35,338 nt of DNA, from positions 1-35,338 of the forward strand of contig CAZGTQ010000156.1 of NCBI GenBank assembly GCA_964528575.1, given 5' to 3'. Shown piece by piece: positions 27,709-35,221 of this stretch. This DNA is from CAZGTQ01 sp964528575. GTDB lineage: Bacteria > Planctomycetota > UBA1135 > GCA-002686595. Under the pieces are notes generated by a model. The model saw only the letters and a list, made by a program, of their open reading frames with translations, ran no database searches and had not been told where the DNA came from. Position 1 is the first letter of the stretch, and each line of letters starts with the position of its first letter. The translations under genes and the position numbers were made by a program.

Positions 27709-30345
27709 TCAGCGCGGCGCTGCTTCGAGGAGGCCGAGCTGCGCGGGCGTCGGCTCGTGCTCCTGCGGGATGACGATGTGCGCAGTGAGCAGGATCAGCA
27801 GCTTGCGCTTCGAGATGAACTTGCCCTTGCGCTCGAACAGCATCGAGATGACCGGGATCTTGTTCAGGAACGGGACGCCTGAGCGCAGGTCCTGGCGCTC
27901 GGACAGCTTCATGCCGCCGAGCATCACGGTGCCGCCGTCCGGCATCGGGACGGACGTGCGCACGCGCGAGATCTCGAGCTCGGGGAGCTGGATCGTCACC
28001 GAGCTGGCCGAGCCGAGCGTCGTCGTGACCTCCAGGATCGGGCGCCGCAGCGTCGCGACCGTCGGCCGCAGCTCCAGCGTGACGAAGCGGCGGTCGGCGG
28101 AGACGACCGGGCGCACGTCGAGGATCACGCCCTCCTCGATCACGGCGATGATCGGGTCGGCGATCGACGCGCCCTGTGCGATCTCGACGTCGAAGTCCTG
28201 CACGTACGCGACCTGATTGAGCACCGTGAGGTTCGCCCGCGCGGTGTTGAACACGAGCACGCGCGGCGCCGTGACGATCTCGACGCGCTCCGTCTTCGAA
28301 ACGGCGCGCAGGATCAATTCGGCCTGCAGGTCGTTCAGGTAGACCCACTGGAACGACAGGCCGCCCGAGCCGGTGAGCACGTCCTCGTCGCCCAGGTCGA
28401 TGTCGTAGAGGTTCTCGACGCGCGCCTTGACGTCCCCGTTGTCGCCCGCGTCGTAGAACGCGCCGGCGGAGGAATCCGAGCCGATCTCGGCGCCGAGGTC
28501 CTGCTGCGCGGTCGCGTCTCCGAAGTCGTTGAAGAAGACGCTGTCGCCCTTGCCGGGCGGGCCGAGGCCGCGGAAGTCGACGCCGATGTCCTCGAGGAAG
28601 TTGTCCTCGACGTTCAGGAAGCGCGTCTGGATGTCGACCATGATCCCGGTCGCCTCGCGCAGGTCGTCGAGCAGGCGCTGGATCTTCTCGTGCACCTCGG
28701 GCGTCTGGTTGACGACGAGCACGCCCTGCTCGGTGATGCGCAGCGCGTTGTTCGGGTCGGCGTCCCACGACTCGGGGTCGACGTTGTCGCGGATCAGGCC
28801 CTCGAGCGTGTCCGCGGTGACGACGAGCGCCTCGCGCTCCTCGAAGTCCTCGTCGAGCGGCTCGATGCCGCCGGACGGCTGGACGTTGATCTCGCGGCCC
28901 GGGAAGTCGCGCACCGGATGGATCAGGTCGCGCACCTCGTAGAAGTTGAGGACCTGGCCGCCGAGCATCTCCTCGTTCGTGACGAACTTGACGACGCCGT
29001 CCTCGATCTTCCAGTTGAGCTCCTCGGAGAGCTCCGCGATCAGGTCGAGCACCTTGCGCACGCTGCGCTCGGGGAGCGAGAGGTTGATGCTCGTCTGCTC
29101 CTCGTCGAGCTCGTCGCGCACCTTGTTCGAGACGATGAAGTTGACGCCCGTCAGGTTCTGCAGGAAGTCGGCGACCTCCGTCAGCGGAGCGCCCTCGCCG
29201 TCCGAGCCGAAGTCGGGCGCGATCCGCACCTCCTCGAGGCGGCGCAGGATGAGCTGCGCGGACGTCTGCTCCGTCACCGCCGCGTTCTCCTCGAACGTGA
29301 GGGGCTGACGCCGGTCGACCTCGCGCCAGCGCTCGATGTCGTCGAACACGATCGACTCGTTCTGCGGCACGGCGAGGAACTCGAGGTCCTGCATCGTGCG
29401 CAGCCACTGCTCGCGCATGTCGCGCGTCAGCGTATCGTCGACGGCGCGGTGGCGCGCGGCCTGCGCGATGTCGCGCATCTTCTCCGCGTCCGAGTTGCCC
29501 GGATCGTTGAGCAGGATCTGACGCGCGAGGTTCTCCGCCTGGCGGTAGTCCTCGCGCTGGTACGCCTTCCACGACTCGCGGTAGAGCGTCTTGAGCGTGT
29601 TGACGCGGCGGTTGCGCGCCTCTTGCTCGGCCCGCTCGCGCGCTTCTTCGGCCTCGGCGAGCCGCAGCGCCGCCGCCTCGCGGACCGCCTCCTCCTGCAG
29701 GACGAGCGCGGACTCGAGCTTGTTGCGGATGATCTGCTCGTCGAGCGTGTCCGTGGCGATCAGCGGGTGCCAGCGCAGCACGAGCTCGGCCTGGCGGTAC
29801 GCCTCGATCGCCTGGTCGTACTCGCCGGCGCGCATGTGCCGGTCGCCCTCCATCGACGCCGTCTCCGCCGCGATCAGCGCCTGCGCGCGCCGCACGCGCT
29901 CGCGCTGGACGTCGTCCTCCATGAAGTCGGGGATCACGGCGAAGCGATCGCCCATCAGCGCCTCGACGCGCCGCAGCGCATCGCGCGCCTCCTGGTTCGT
30001 CGGCATCACCTCGAGCGCGGTCGCATAGTGCTGGAGCGCGCCCTCGAGGTCGCCGCGGTCGAGCAGTGCGTTGCCGTTCTCGATGTAGTCGCTCGCGAGG
30101 AACTGCTGGCGCTCGCGGATGAGCTGGAGGCGCCGCGCTTCCTCGTCGAGCGGGTCCTGCGCGCCGTCCTGCGACGCGGGTGTCGGCCTGGGCCGCGCCG
30201 CGGGCGCGGTCGCGTCCGTCGGCTCGGCGGCGTCGGCGGTCTCCGCGCGCTCGATCGGCTCGGGCGCGTTGCCGCCGTCCTGGGAGGCGCACGACCACAT
30301 GCCCAGGGCGAGGGGGGAAAGGAACAGGCAGCTGCGGACGCTCAT
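27709..30345 (-). CDS. Secretin-like TPR protein, probable lipoprotein (second copy)
   Basis: An 878-residue envelope protein. The ATG at 30345 gives a signal peptide with a late cysteine (Cys19 in 'LGMWSC'), an imperfect lipobox. An in-frame start at 30585 would put 80 Arg/Pro-rich residues before it and is disfavoured. Residues about 75-110 and 140-165 hold TPR pairs ('DLEGALQHYATALEVMP', 'EYDQAIEAYRQAELVL'), followed by a long charged helix (about 190-225) and another repeat ('DYRQAENLARQILLNDP'). The secretin N-domain with 'FYEVRDLIHPVR' is near 469, a segment with 'ESWDADPNN' near 520, and the core ends with 'MPDGGTVMLGGM' and 'VPFLNKIPVISMLFERK' (about 822-838). It is a paralogue of the protein at 17233-19848. 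No secretion ATPase or pilin gene is nearby. Confidence 0.88.
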   Translation of the reverse strand: MSVRSCLFLSPLALGMWSCASQDGGNAPEPIERAETADAAEPTDATAPAARPRPTPASQDGAQDPLDEEARRLQLIRERQQFLASDYIENGNALLDRGDLEGALQHYATALEVMPTNQEARDALRRVEALMGDRFAVIPDFMEDDVQRERVRRAQALIAAETASMEGDRHMRAGEYDQAIEAYRQAELVLRWHPLIATDTLDEQIIRNKLESALVLQEEAVREAAALRLAEAEEARERAEQEARNRRVNTLKTLYRESWKAYQREDYRQAENLARQILLNDPGNSDAEKMRDIAQAARHRAVDDTLTRDMREQWLRTMQDLEFLAVPQNESIVFDDIERWREVDRRQPLTFEENAAVTEQTSAQLILRRLEEVRIAPDFGSDGEGAPLTEVADFLQNLTGVNFIVSNKVRDELDEEQTSINLSLPERSVRKVLDLIAELSEELNWKIEDGVVKFVTNEEMLGGQVLNFYEVRDLIHPVRDFPGREINVQPSGGIEPLDEDFEEREALVVTADTLEGLIRDNVDPESWDADPNNALRITEQGVLVVNQTPEVHEKIQRLLDDLREATGIMVDIQTRFLNVEDNFLEDIGVDFRGLGPPGKGDSVFFNDFGDATAQQDLGAEIGSDSSAGAFYDAGDNGDVKARVENLYDIDLGDEDVLTGSGGLSFQWVYLNDLQAELILRAVSKTERVEIVTAPRVLVFNTARANLTVLNQVAYVQDFDVEIAQGASIADPIIAVIEEGVILDVRPVVSADRRFVTLELRPTVATLRRPILEVTTTLGSASSVTIQLPELEISRVRTSVPMPDGGTVMLGGMKLSERQDLRSGVPFLNKIPVISMLFERKGKFISKRKLLILLTAHIVIPQEHEPTPAQLGLLEAAPR

Positions 30346-30705
30346 GGGTTCGTCGTAGGGCCGAGGGTTCGCGCTCCCGGGGGCGAGAGCTCGTCGAGCC
30401 GTGGGGAAGGAACGCGTCGGGGCCGGGAAGCTCGCCCGAGGGGGAAGTCGGTCGAGGCAGCCCCTGTCGTCCGTTCGCCGCCGCGAATCGTCAGGGACGC
30501 TCCGCACGAACGCGTCGCGCGGACCGGGGGCGGCGAGCAGGGCGCAAGCGGGCGAAAGAGCGTGTTCCGCGCGCGGCGGAACCAAGGGCTAGTGCGAACA
30601 GCAGTGCGAAACCCCGTGCCGGCGCGCGGCCAGGGGGGCCGGGAGCATACCGGCGGTCCCCAGGGGGGTCAACACGGGTCGACATACCGACGCGGGTGGA
30701 GCCGG
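30346..30705. other. Intergenic region and long leader upstream of the second secretin-like gene
   Basis: 360 bases with no supported gene. A strong sigma70-like minus-strand promoter is at 30644-30672, just 34 bases after the stop of the uracil-DNA glycosylase gene, leaving a leader of about 290 nt. The leader contains an open frame continuous with the secretin (from 30585), but its Arg/Pro-rich product has no family resemblance. Two copies of CCAGGGGGG lie exactly 30 bases apart over the promoter. Confidence 0.6.
30644..30672 (-). promoter_or_regulatory. Sigma70-like promoter for the secretin gene at 27709-30345
   Basis: On the minus strand TTGACC (30672-30667), a 17-base spacer, then TATGCT (30649-30644). 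This is the best promoter match in the window. Transcription would start near 30637. A direct repeat CCCCCCTGG (minus sense) overlaps the -35 (30668-30660) and the start site (30638-30630). Confidence 0.55.
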
Positions 30706-31599
30706 TTACCTCCCCTCGGGCGACGGAAGCCCCAGTTCGCGCATCGCGAGCTGGACGTCCTGCCACGTGTCCGGCTTGAACTCGGGGCTGCGCAGCAGGT
30801 ACGCAGGGTGGTACGTCGGGACCACCTTGGCCGCCCCGCGCGTCCAGATCCTGCCGCGCAGCGCGCCCATCGAGAGGTCGTTGCCCAAGAGGTGCTGCGC
30901 GGCGTGGCGGCCCAGGGGGATCAGCACGCGCGGCGCGACGAGCTCGATCTGGCGGTCGAGCCACGGCGTGCACATCGCCTTCTCCGCGGGCGCCGGATCG
31001 CGGTTCTGGGGCGGCCGGCACTTGAGCACGTTCACGATCGACGCGTGGGCGCGCTCGAGCCGCATGCCCTTCACGATGATGTCGGTGAGCAACTGCCCCG
31101 CGCGCCCGACGAACGGCACGCCGCGGGCATCCTCCTCCGCCCCGGGCGCCTCGCCGACGAACATGCAGCCCGCGGAGCCGTCGCCGTCGGCGAACACCGT
31201 CTGCTTGCGGGTCGCGTGCAGCGGGCACGCGGTGCAGCGGGCGACCGCCGCGCGCAGCGTCGCGAGGTCGGGGCACGCTCGGGCGCGCGCCCGGATCGTC
31301 TCGGGCGTCTCCGCGCCCGGCTCGCCCGGCTTCGCCATCGGCGCGAGCGGGTCGACCGCCGGTCCCGGCGTGGCCACGGCCGCGGCCGCCGGCGCGGCCG
31401 CCGCTGGCGTTTTCGGAGCTGCGGCTGCCGAAATCGTCGCGCGACTCGGAGCGGCAGCCCCCGGTGGAGTGCCCGTTGCCGTCGCGGCCGCCGGCGTCGG
31501 CTCTTCGCCGGTGTCGCGGCGCCGCCCGCGCCGGCGGCGTCGCTCGACCTCGCGCCGCAGCGCGTGGCCCAGGAGCGCGAGCTCGCGGCGCGCGCTCAT
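30706..31599 (-). CDS. Family 4 uracil-DNA glycosylase (UDGa-like, [4Fe-4S])
   Basis: A 297-residue DNA-repair enzyme that removes uracil from DNA. The catalytic domain covers about residues 105-297. Motif A is GEAPGAEE (149-156), the family 4 form, and motif B is 'HPAYLLR' (264-270). Cys122, Cys125, Cys194 and Cys210 match the four iron-sulphur ligands of this family. Residues 1-30 are very basic ('RRRRRGRRR') and about 35-90 are an Ala/Pro/Thr-rich linker, giving a longer and more disordered N-terminus than usual, perhaps for DNA binding or partner contact. The ATG at 31599 overlaps the stop of the upstream methylthiotransferase gene (ATGA), so the two are coupled. The longer frame upstream is the shadow of that gene. 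Confidence 0.92.
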   Translation of the reverse strand: MSARRELALLGHALRREVERRRRRGRRRDTGEEPTPAAATATGTPPGAAAPSRATISAAAAPKTPAAAAPAAAAVATPGPAVDPLAPMAKPGEPGAETPETIRARARACPDLATLRAAVARCTACPLHATRKQTVFADGDGSAGCMFVGEAPGAEEDARGVPFVGRAGQLLTDIIVKGMRLERAHASIVNVLKCRPPQNRDPAPAEKAMCTPWLDRQIELVAPRVLIPLGRHAAQHLLGNDLSMGALRGRIWTRGAAKVVPTYHPAYLLRSPEFKPDTWQDVQLAMRELGLPSPEGR

Positions 31600-32933
31600 C
31601 GCACCGTGGCTCCGGCGACGCCGTCGCCGACCAGCTCTCCGACCAGCTCCGGCTCGTCCGCCGGTCCCTCGAGCGCCAGGACGACGTCGACGAGATCGCG
31701 CGGCGGCGCTCCACTGGCGCAAGCTGCGCTTCGACTTCGCTCGTCCAGCGGCACGCGCACGCGTTGGTAGCGGCCCGAGAGCCCGGCGCCGCCCTCGAGG
31801 ACGACGGTCTCGCGGCACCCGACGAGCGAGCGGCGGTAGTCGAGCGCGACCGCGTGCGCGACCTCGGAGAGCGCGGCGCGCCGCTCGCGCACCGCCTGCG
31901 GGTCGGGCCGGCCGTCGAGCGCCTCCGCCGCGGTTCCCGGACGGGGCGAGAACGGAAAGACGTGGATGCGCGCGAAGCCGACCGCGTGCGCTGCCGCGAG
32001 CGTGCTCTGGAACGCCGCCTCGTCCTCGCCGGGGAAGCCGACGAGCACGTCCGCGGTGAACGCGGGCCGGTCGAGGGTGGCGCGGATGCGCTCGCAGCTC
32101 GCGAGGTACTCGTCCATGCGGTACCAGCGGTTCATCGCGGCGAGCACGCCGTCGTCGCCCGATTGCAGCGGCATGTGCAGGTGGGGCGCGATGCGCCGCG
32201 GCCAGCGCGCGAGGGCCTCCAGCACCGCTCCGTCGACCTCGGTCGCCTCGATCGAGGAGAGCCGCAGACGCCAGTCGATCGGCGCTCCGCGGCGATCGGC
32301 GGCCTCGACGCGCGCGAGCCGCTCGAGCAGATCGCCGAGCCGTTCTCCGCGCTCGCGGCCCCAGTGGCCGATGTGGATGCCGCACAGGACGATCTCGCGG
32401 TGGCCGGACTCGAGGAGCGCGCGCACCTCGCGCGCCAGCTCCTCCGCCGGCCGCGAGCGGCTGCGCCCGCGCACCTTGGGGATGATGCAGAACGCGCAGG
32501 CCATGTCGCAGCCGTCCTGGATCTTGAGGAAGGCGCGCGTGTGGCCCGCGAACGCGCTGATCCCGGCGGGGATGCCGAGCTCCTCGGGGTCGACCTCCTC
32601 GCCGATGTGGCGCAGGAAGTTCGCCGGCCGCTTCGCCTCGCCGTTGCCGAGCACCCACTCGACGCCCGGCAGCTCGCGCAGGAGCTCCGGCTCGCTCACG
32701 GCGAGGCACCCGGTCATCGCGATCTTCGCGCGCGGGTTCTCGCGGTGGATGCGCCGGGCGAGCTTCTTCGCCTTGCGGCCCGCGTCCTCGGTGACGGTGC
32801 ACGTATTGACGACGACGAGCTCGGCGTCCGCGTCGCTCTCGGCCCATCCGCGCCGGGCGAGCGCCTCGCGCAGGAGCTGCGTGTCGTATTGATTGGCCTT
32901 GCAGCCGAACGTGACGAAGCGGACCGAGCGCAT
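31596..32933 (-). CDS. mtaB: tRNA (N6-threonylcarbamoyladenosine-37) methylthiotransferase, MtaB-like
   Basis: A 445-residue radical-SAM enzyme that would convert t6A37 to ms2t6A37 in tRNA. The N-terminal methylthiotransferase domain has Cys11 ('FGCKANQYD', the MtaB form), Cys45 ('NTCTVTE') and Cys76 ('MTGCLA') for the auxiliary cluster. The radical-SAM motif C-x3-C-x2-C is at 142-149 ('CDMACAFC'). Later blocks 'HLHMPLQSGDD' and 'TADVLVGFPGE' are typical, and a C-terminal TRAM-like part follows ('LEGGAGLSGRYQRVRV'). The ATG at 32933 gives the expected start 'MRSVRFVTFGCK'; a longer frame to 33296 lies over the divergent TPR gene. RimO and MiaB are the alternatives, but the GCKxNQYD signature favours MtaB. 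Confidence 0.9.
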   Translation of the reverse strand: MRSVRFVTFGCKANQYDTQLLREALARRGWAESDADAELVVVNTCTVTEDAGRKAKKLARRIHRENPRAKIAMTGCLAVSEPELLRELPGVEWVLGNGEAKRPANFLRHIGEEVDPEELGIPAGISAFAGHTRAFLKIQDGCDMACAFCIIPKVRGRSRSRPAEELAREVRALLESGHREIVLCGIHIGHWGRERGERLGDLLERLARVEAADRRGAPIDWRLRLSSIEATEVDGAVLEALARWPRRIAPHLHMPLQSGDDGVLAAMNRWYRMDEYLASCERIRATLDRPAFTADVLVGFPGEDEAAFQSTLAAAHAVGFARIHVFPFSPRPGTAAEALDGRPDPQAVRERRAALSEVAHAVALDYRRSLVGCRETVVLEGGAGLSGRYQRVRVPLDERSRSAACASGAPPRDLVDVVLALEGPADEPELVGELVGDGVAGATVR

Positions 32934-33015
32934 CGGGGCGGATCGTAGCCTCGCCCCGCGCCGCGCGAAACGGACGGCGGCCCGCGGGTTAGACTCTCGC
33001 GCCGATCGACCCGTC
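32934..33015. promoter_or_regulatory. Short divergent promoter region between mtaB and a TPR lipoprotein gene
   Basis: 82 bases serve two divergent genes. On the minus strand TTTCGC, 17 bases, TACGAT (32970-32942) is a weak candidate for mtaB. On the plus strand TAGACT at 32990-32995 could be a -10, but no good -35 stands before it. Confidence 0.3.
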
Positions 33016-34314
33016 ATGTCCCGCTCCCGCCCCCACGGATCCGCTCGCATCGCCGCCGCGCTCGCGCTCGCGCTCGTCGCGCCCGGCTGCGACGGAGCGG
33101 CGGACGCGGGCGCGGGCGCGACAACGCAGCGCGTCGCGTCCGCCGTGCTCGCGCGCAGCAGCGATCCGCGCCTCGCGCAGGCGCGCGCGGCGCTGCAGGA
33201 CGGCCGTCTCGACGCGGCGCGCGTGCTCGCCGAGCAGATCGGCGCGTCGGCGGGCGTCGAGGGCCCGCTGCTCGCCGCGCGCGTCGCGCAGCGCACGGGC
33301 GATCTGGTCGGGGCGCTGCGGCTCGTCGAGGATGCGCGGCGCGCGTCCCCGGGCGATCCGCGCGTCTACGCGACGGCGGCGGAGGTCTACGCGTGGGACG
33401 GCCGCAAGCAGACGGCGCAGGAGGAGATCGACCGCGGCGTGCGGGTCGCGGGCGATGCTCCGCCGCTCGACCGCGCGCGCGCAGCGGTCTACCTCGCGGT
33501 CCCCGGCGGAGCGGCCGGCGCGCTCGAGCACCTCGCGCGTGCTATCGCGGCCGACCCCGATCTGCCGTACGTGCACGAGCTGCGCGTGCAGGCGCACGTG
33601 CTCCGCGGCCGCGAGATGCTCGGCGCCGCCGACGCGGTCGGCGCGGCGGAGCAGGCGACGCTCGGCCTCGAGCTGGCGCCGGCCGATCTCGACCTGCGCC
33701 AGCTCCGCGGCGACGCGCTCGCCGCCGCCGGCCATTTCGAGCGCGCGTGCGACGTGTTCGAGGGCCTTCTTGCGGAGGGCCTGGCCGTCGAGGGCACGCT
33801 CGCGACGCTGCACCAGCGCGCGGCGACGGCGGCGCTGATCGAGCGCGGCCGCGACGCGGCGCTCGCGCACGTCTTTCGCGCGCGCGAGCTCGGCACGCCG
33901 ACCGACCAGCTCGGCTTCGGCCGCGACCTGCTCGTCCAGTGCGCGCTCGACGCGCTCGACGCGGGGATCGCGCTGTACGAAGCGGACGACCTCGCCGGCG
34001 CGCGCGAGCGTTTCGAGCGCGCCTTGGAGCTCGACCCCGACTCGCTCGAGGCCCGCGACCGCCTCGGCGTCGTGCTCTATCGCCAGGAGCGCTACGGCGC
34101 CGCCGCGCTCGCGTGGCAGGAGCTCCTGACCGAGGCCGAGCGCCAGGGCCGCGCGCTCCCGCGCCCGGTCCATCTGAGCCTCGCCCGCGCGCTCGCCCTC
34201 GCCGGCCGCCCCGACGAGGCCAGCACGCTGCTCGAGGGCTGGCTCGAGCGCGACCCCGAGAGCGAGTGGGCGGCCGACACGCGCGCGCTCCTCGACGACC
34301 TCTCGCGCGGGTGA
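33016..34314 (+). CDS. TPR-repeat lipoprotein
   Basis: A 432-residue exported protein. The ATG at 33016 gives a signal peptide with Cys25 ('LVAPGC', an approximate lipobox), so it is probably lipid-anchored; the longer upstream frame overlaps mtaB and is rejected. The remainder is Ala/Leu/Arg-rich helical repeat of TPR type: 'DGRLDAARVLAEQIGAS', 'VGALRLVEDARRASPGDP', 'GALEHLARAIAADPD', 'HFERACDVFEGLLAEG' and, near the C-terminus (about residues 325-370), the clearest TPR 'DLAGARERFERALELDPD' with 'RYGAAALAWQELL'. It is divergent from mtaB and 12 bases before a DUF4279-like gene. The function is not recognised; a scaffold or assembly role is the usual guess for such proteins. Confidence 0.85.
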   Translation: MSRSRPHGSARIAAALALALVAPGCDGAADAGAGATTQRVASAVLARSSDPRLAQARAALQDGRLDAARVLAEQIGASAGVEGPLLAARVAQRTGDLVGALRLVEDARRASPGDPRVYATAAEVYAWDGRKQTAQEEIDRGVRVAGDAPPLDRARAAVYLAVPGGAAGALEHLARAIAADPDLPYVHELRVQAHVLRGREMLGAADAVGAAEQATLGLELAPADLDLRQLRGDALAAAGHFERACDVFEGLLAEGLAVEGTLATLHQRAATAALIERGRDAALAHVFRARELGTPTDQLGFGRDLLVQCALDALDAGIALYEADDLAGARERFERALELDPDSLEARDRLGVVLYRQERYGAAALAWQELLTEAERQGRALPRPVHLSLARALALAGRPDEASTLLEGWLERDPESEWAADTRALLDDLSRG

Positions 34315-34326
34315 ACGAGTCGCTCG

Positions 34327-34779
34327 GTGCCGCCGATCTCCGACGACCACGCATCGACGATCGTCGCCGTCCAGGTGTCGTTCGGATTCTGGCGGTTCGA
34401 CTGCTCCCCGACGGACATCACGAGCGCTCTGGGAATCGAGCCGGACCAGGTTCTCGTCCGGGGCGGCAAGAGGACGCTCCGAACGGGACGGGAATGGGTC
34501 GACCGGTGGAACAGTTGGGGGATCGACAGTCGGATCCGCTCGAAGGACGTCAACGAGCACATCCGCGAGCTGCTCACCCGCTTGCAGCCGGTGGCCCACG
34601 CGATCCGCCCCGAATGGAACCCATCGTTCGAGGTCGTCTGGAAGGGAAACTACCTGTACGCCGGCAGCGGCCCCTCCTACGACCCGGATGTCGTCGAAGG
34701 GATGGCCGCGCTCGGCGCCCGCTTGGGCCAGGACATCTATCAGATCGATGAAGACGACGAGCCCGACGCGGTCGGCTGA
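34327..34779 (+). CDS. DUF4279-like protein
   Basis: A 150-residue probable cytosolic protein. The GTG start at 34327 is 12 bases after the upstream stop. Sequence blocks recall the DUF4279 family: a hydrophobic first strand ending 'FDCSPTDITSALGIEPDQV', 'RGGKRT', 'WVDRWNSWGIDSR', 'NEHIRELLTRLQPV' and a final 'LGARLGQDIYQID'. DUF4279 proteins are often seen near toxin or immunity genes, but their activity is unknown to me. GC drops here to about 62 % by hand count of one line (34381-34440), against 80 % in a line of the upstream TPR gene, which may point to transfer. It is followed closely by an unrecognised gene. Confidence 0.7.
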   Translation: MPPISDDHASTIVAVQVSFGFWRFDCSPTDITSALGIEPDQVLVRGGKRTLRTGREWVDRWNSWGIDSRIRSKDVNEHIRELLTRLQPVAHAIRPEWNPSFEVVWKGNYLYAGSGPSYDPDVVEGMAALGARLGQDIYQIDEDDEPDAVG

Positions 34780-34786
34780 GGACTGG

Positions 34787-35143
34787 ATGCCCGTATCCGG
34801 CGATCGTGTGATCGGCGTGCACCCCGTCGAAGCGGCGGAGCCGTGTCATCTCGTCGAGCTGTTCGTCGAATCGTATTCGCCGCTCGAGCTCGTCGGAGGC
34901 GTGACCCAAGAACGGCCGGGTGAGCCGCGCGACTCTTGGCAGGTTCCCTGGGACGAGCGCGTCCTCGACGCCGATGGCGAGAGCGAGCTTCGGGGCCACG
35001 TGCAGCCGCCGTGCAGGGTCGCGTTCTTCTTCCACTACCTCGATCGCGAGCGACCCTTGCGGACGCCGTTCGGACCCCTTCGGCTGCCCATGGAGACCGA
35101 GCGGCCGGAGCGGCTCGCGTTCATGGAGTACGAGGCTCCCTGA
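34787..35143 (+). CDS. Hypothetical protein, 118 residues
   Basis: I do not recognise this family. The ATG at 34787 has GAGG (34778-34781) five bases upstream, overlapping the TGA of the previous gene, so this start is well supported and the pair is probably co-transcribed. The product has no signal peptide or membrane helix. It is rich in Glu, Pro and Arg, with 'HPVEAAEPCHLVELFVES' at the front, 'DSWQVPWDERVLDADG' in the middle and 'CRVAFFFHYLDRERP' near residue 80. Predicted beta-rich character and location between a DUF4279-like gene and a HicB-like gene suggest an accessory or immunity-type protein, but this is only a guess. Confidence 0.65.
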   Translation: MPVSGDRVIGVHPVEAAEPCHLVELFVESYSPLELVGGVTQERPGEPRDSWQVPWDERVLDADGESELRGHVQPPCRVAFFFHYLDRERPLRTPFGPLRLPMETERPERLAFMEYEAP

Positions 35144-35221
35144 TCGGATCCGAGCGATGCAGTTGGCGGAGCGCCCACGGGGCCGCGTGAGCTCGGAAGG
35201 CGGGTCTCGAGTGAGGTCGCG

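Noticed and set aside
17233..30345. A classical type II secretion or type IV pilus locus
   Set aside because: Only secretin-like proteins are present; no GspE/PilB ATPase, GspF/PilC platform protein, prepilin peptidase or pseudopilin is seen.
30346..30585. An 80-residue N-terminal extension of the second secretin-like protein
   Set aside because: The signal peptide begins at 30345, and the extension is Arg/Pro-rich and would hide it. It is better explained as a long leader, although the predicted transcription start at about 30637 would allow it.
28690..31770. A 1026-codon open frame on the plus strand
   Set aside because: It is antisense to the second secretin and the uracil-DNA glycosylase, and crosses an evident promoter region.
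32934..33296. Extension of the MtaB frame upstream of 32933
   Set aside because: It overlaps the signal-peptide region of the divergent TPR lipoprotein gene, and the conserved MtaB start 'FVTFGCK' fits the ATG at 32933.
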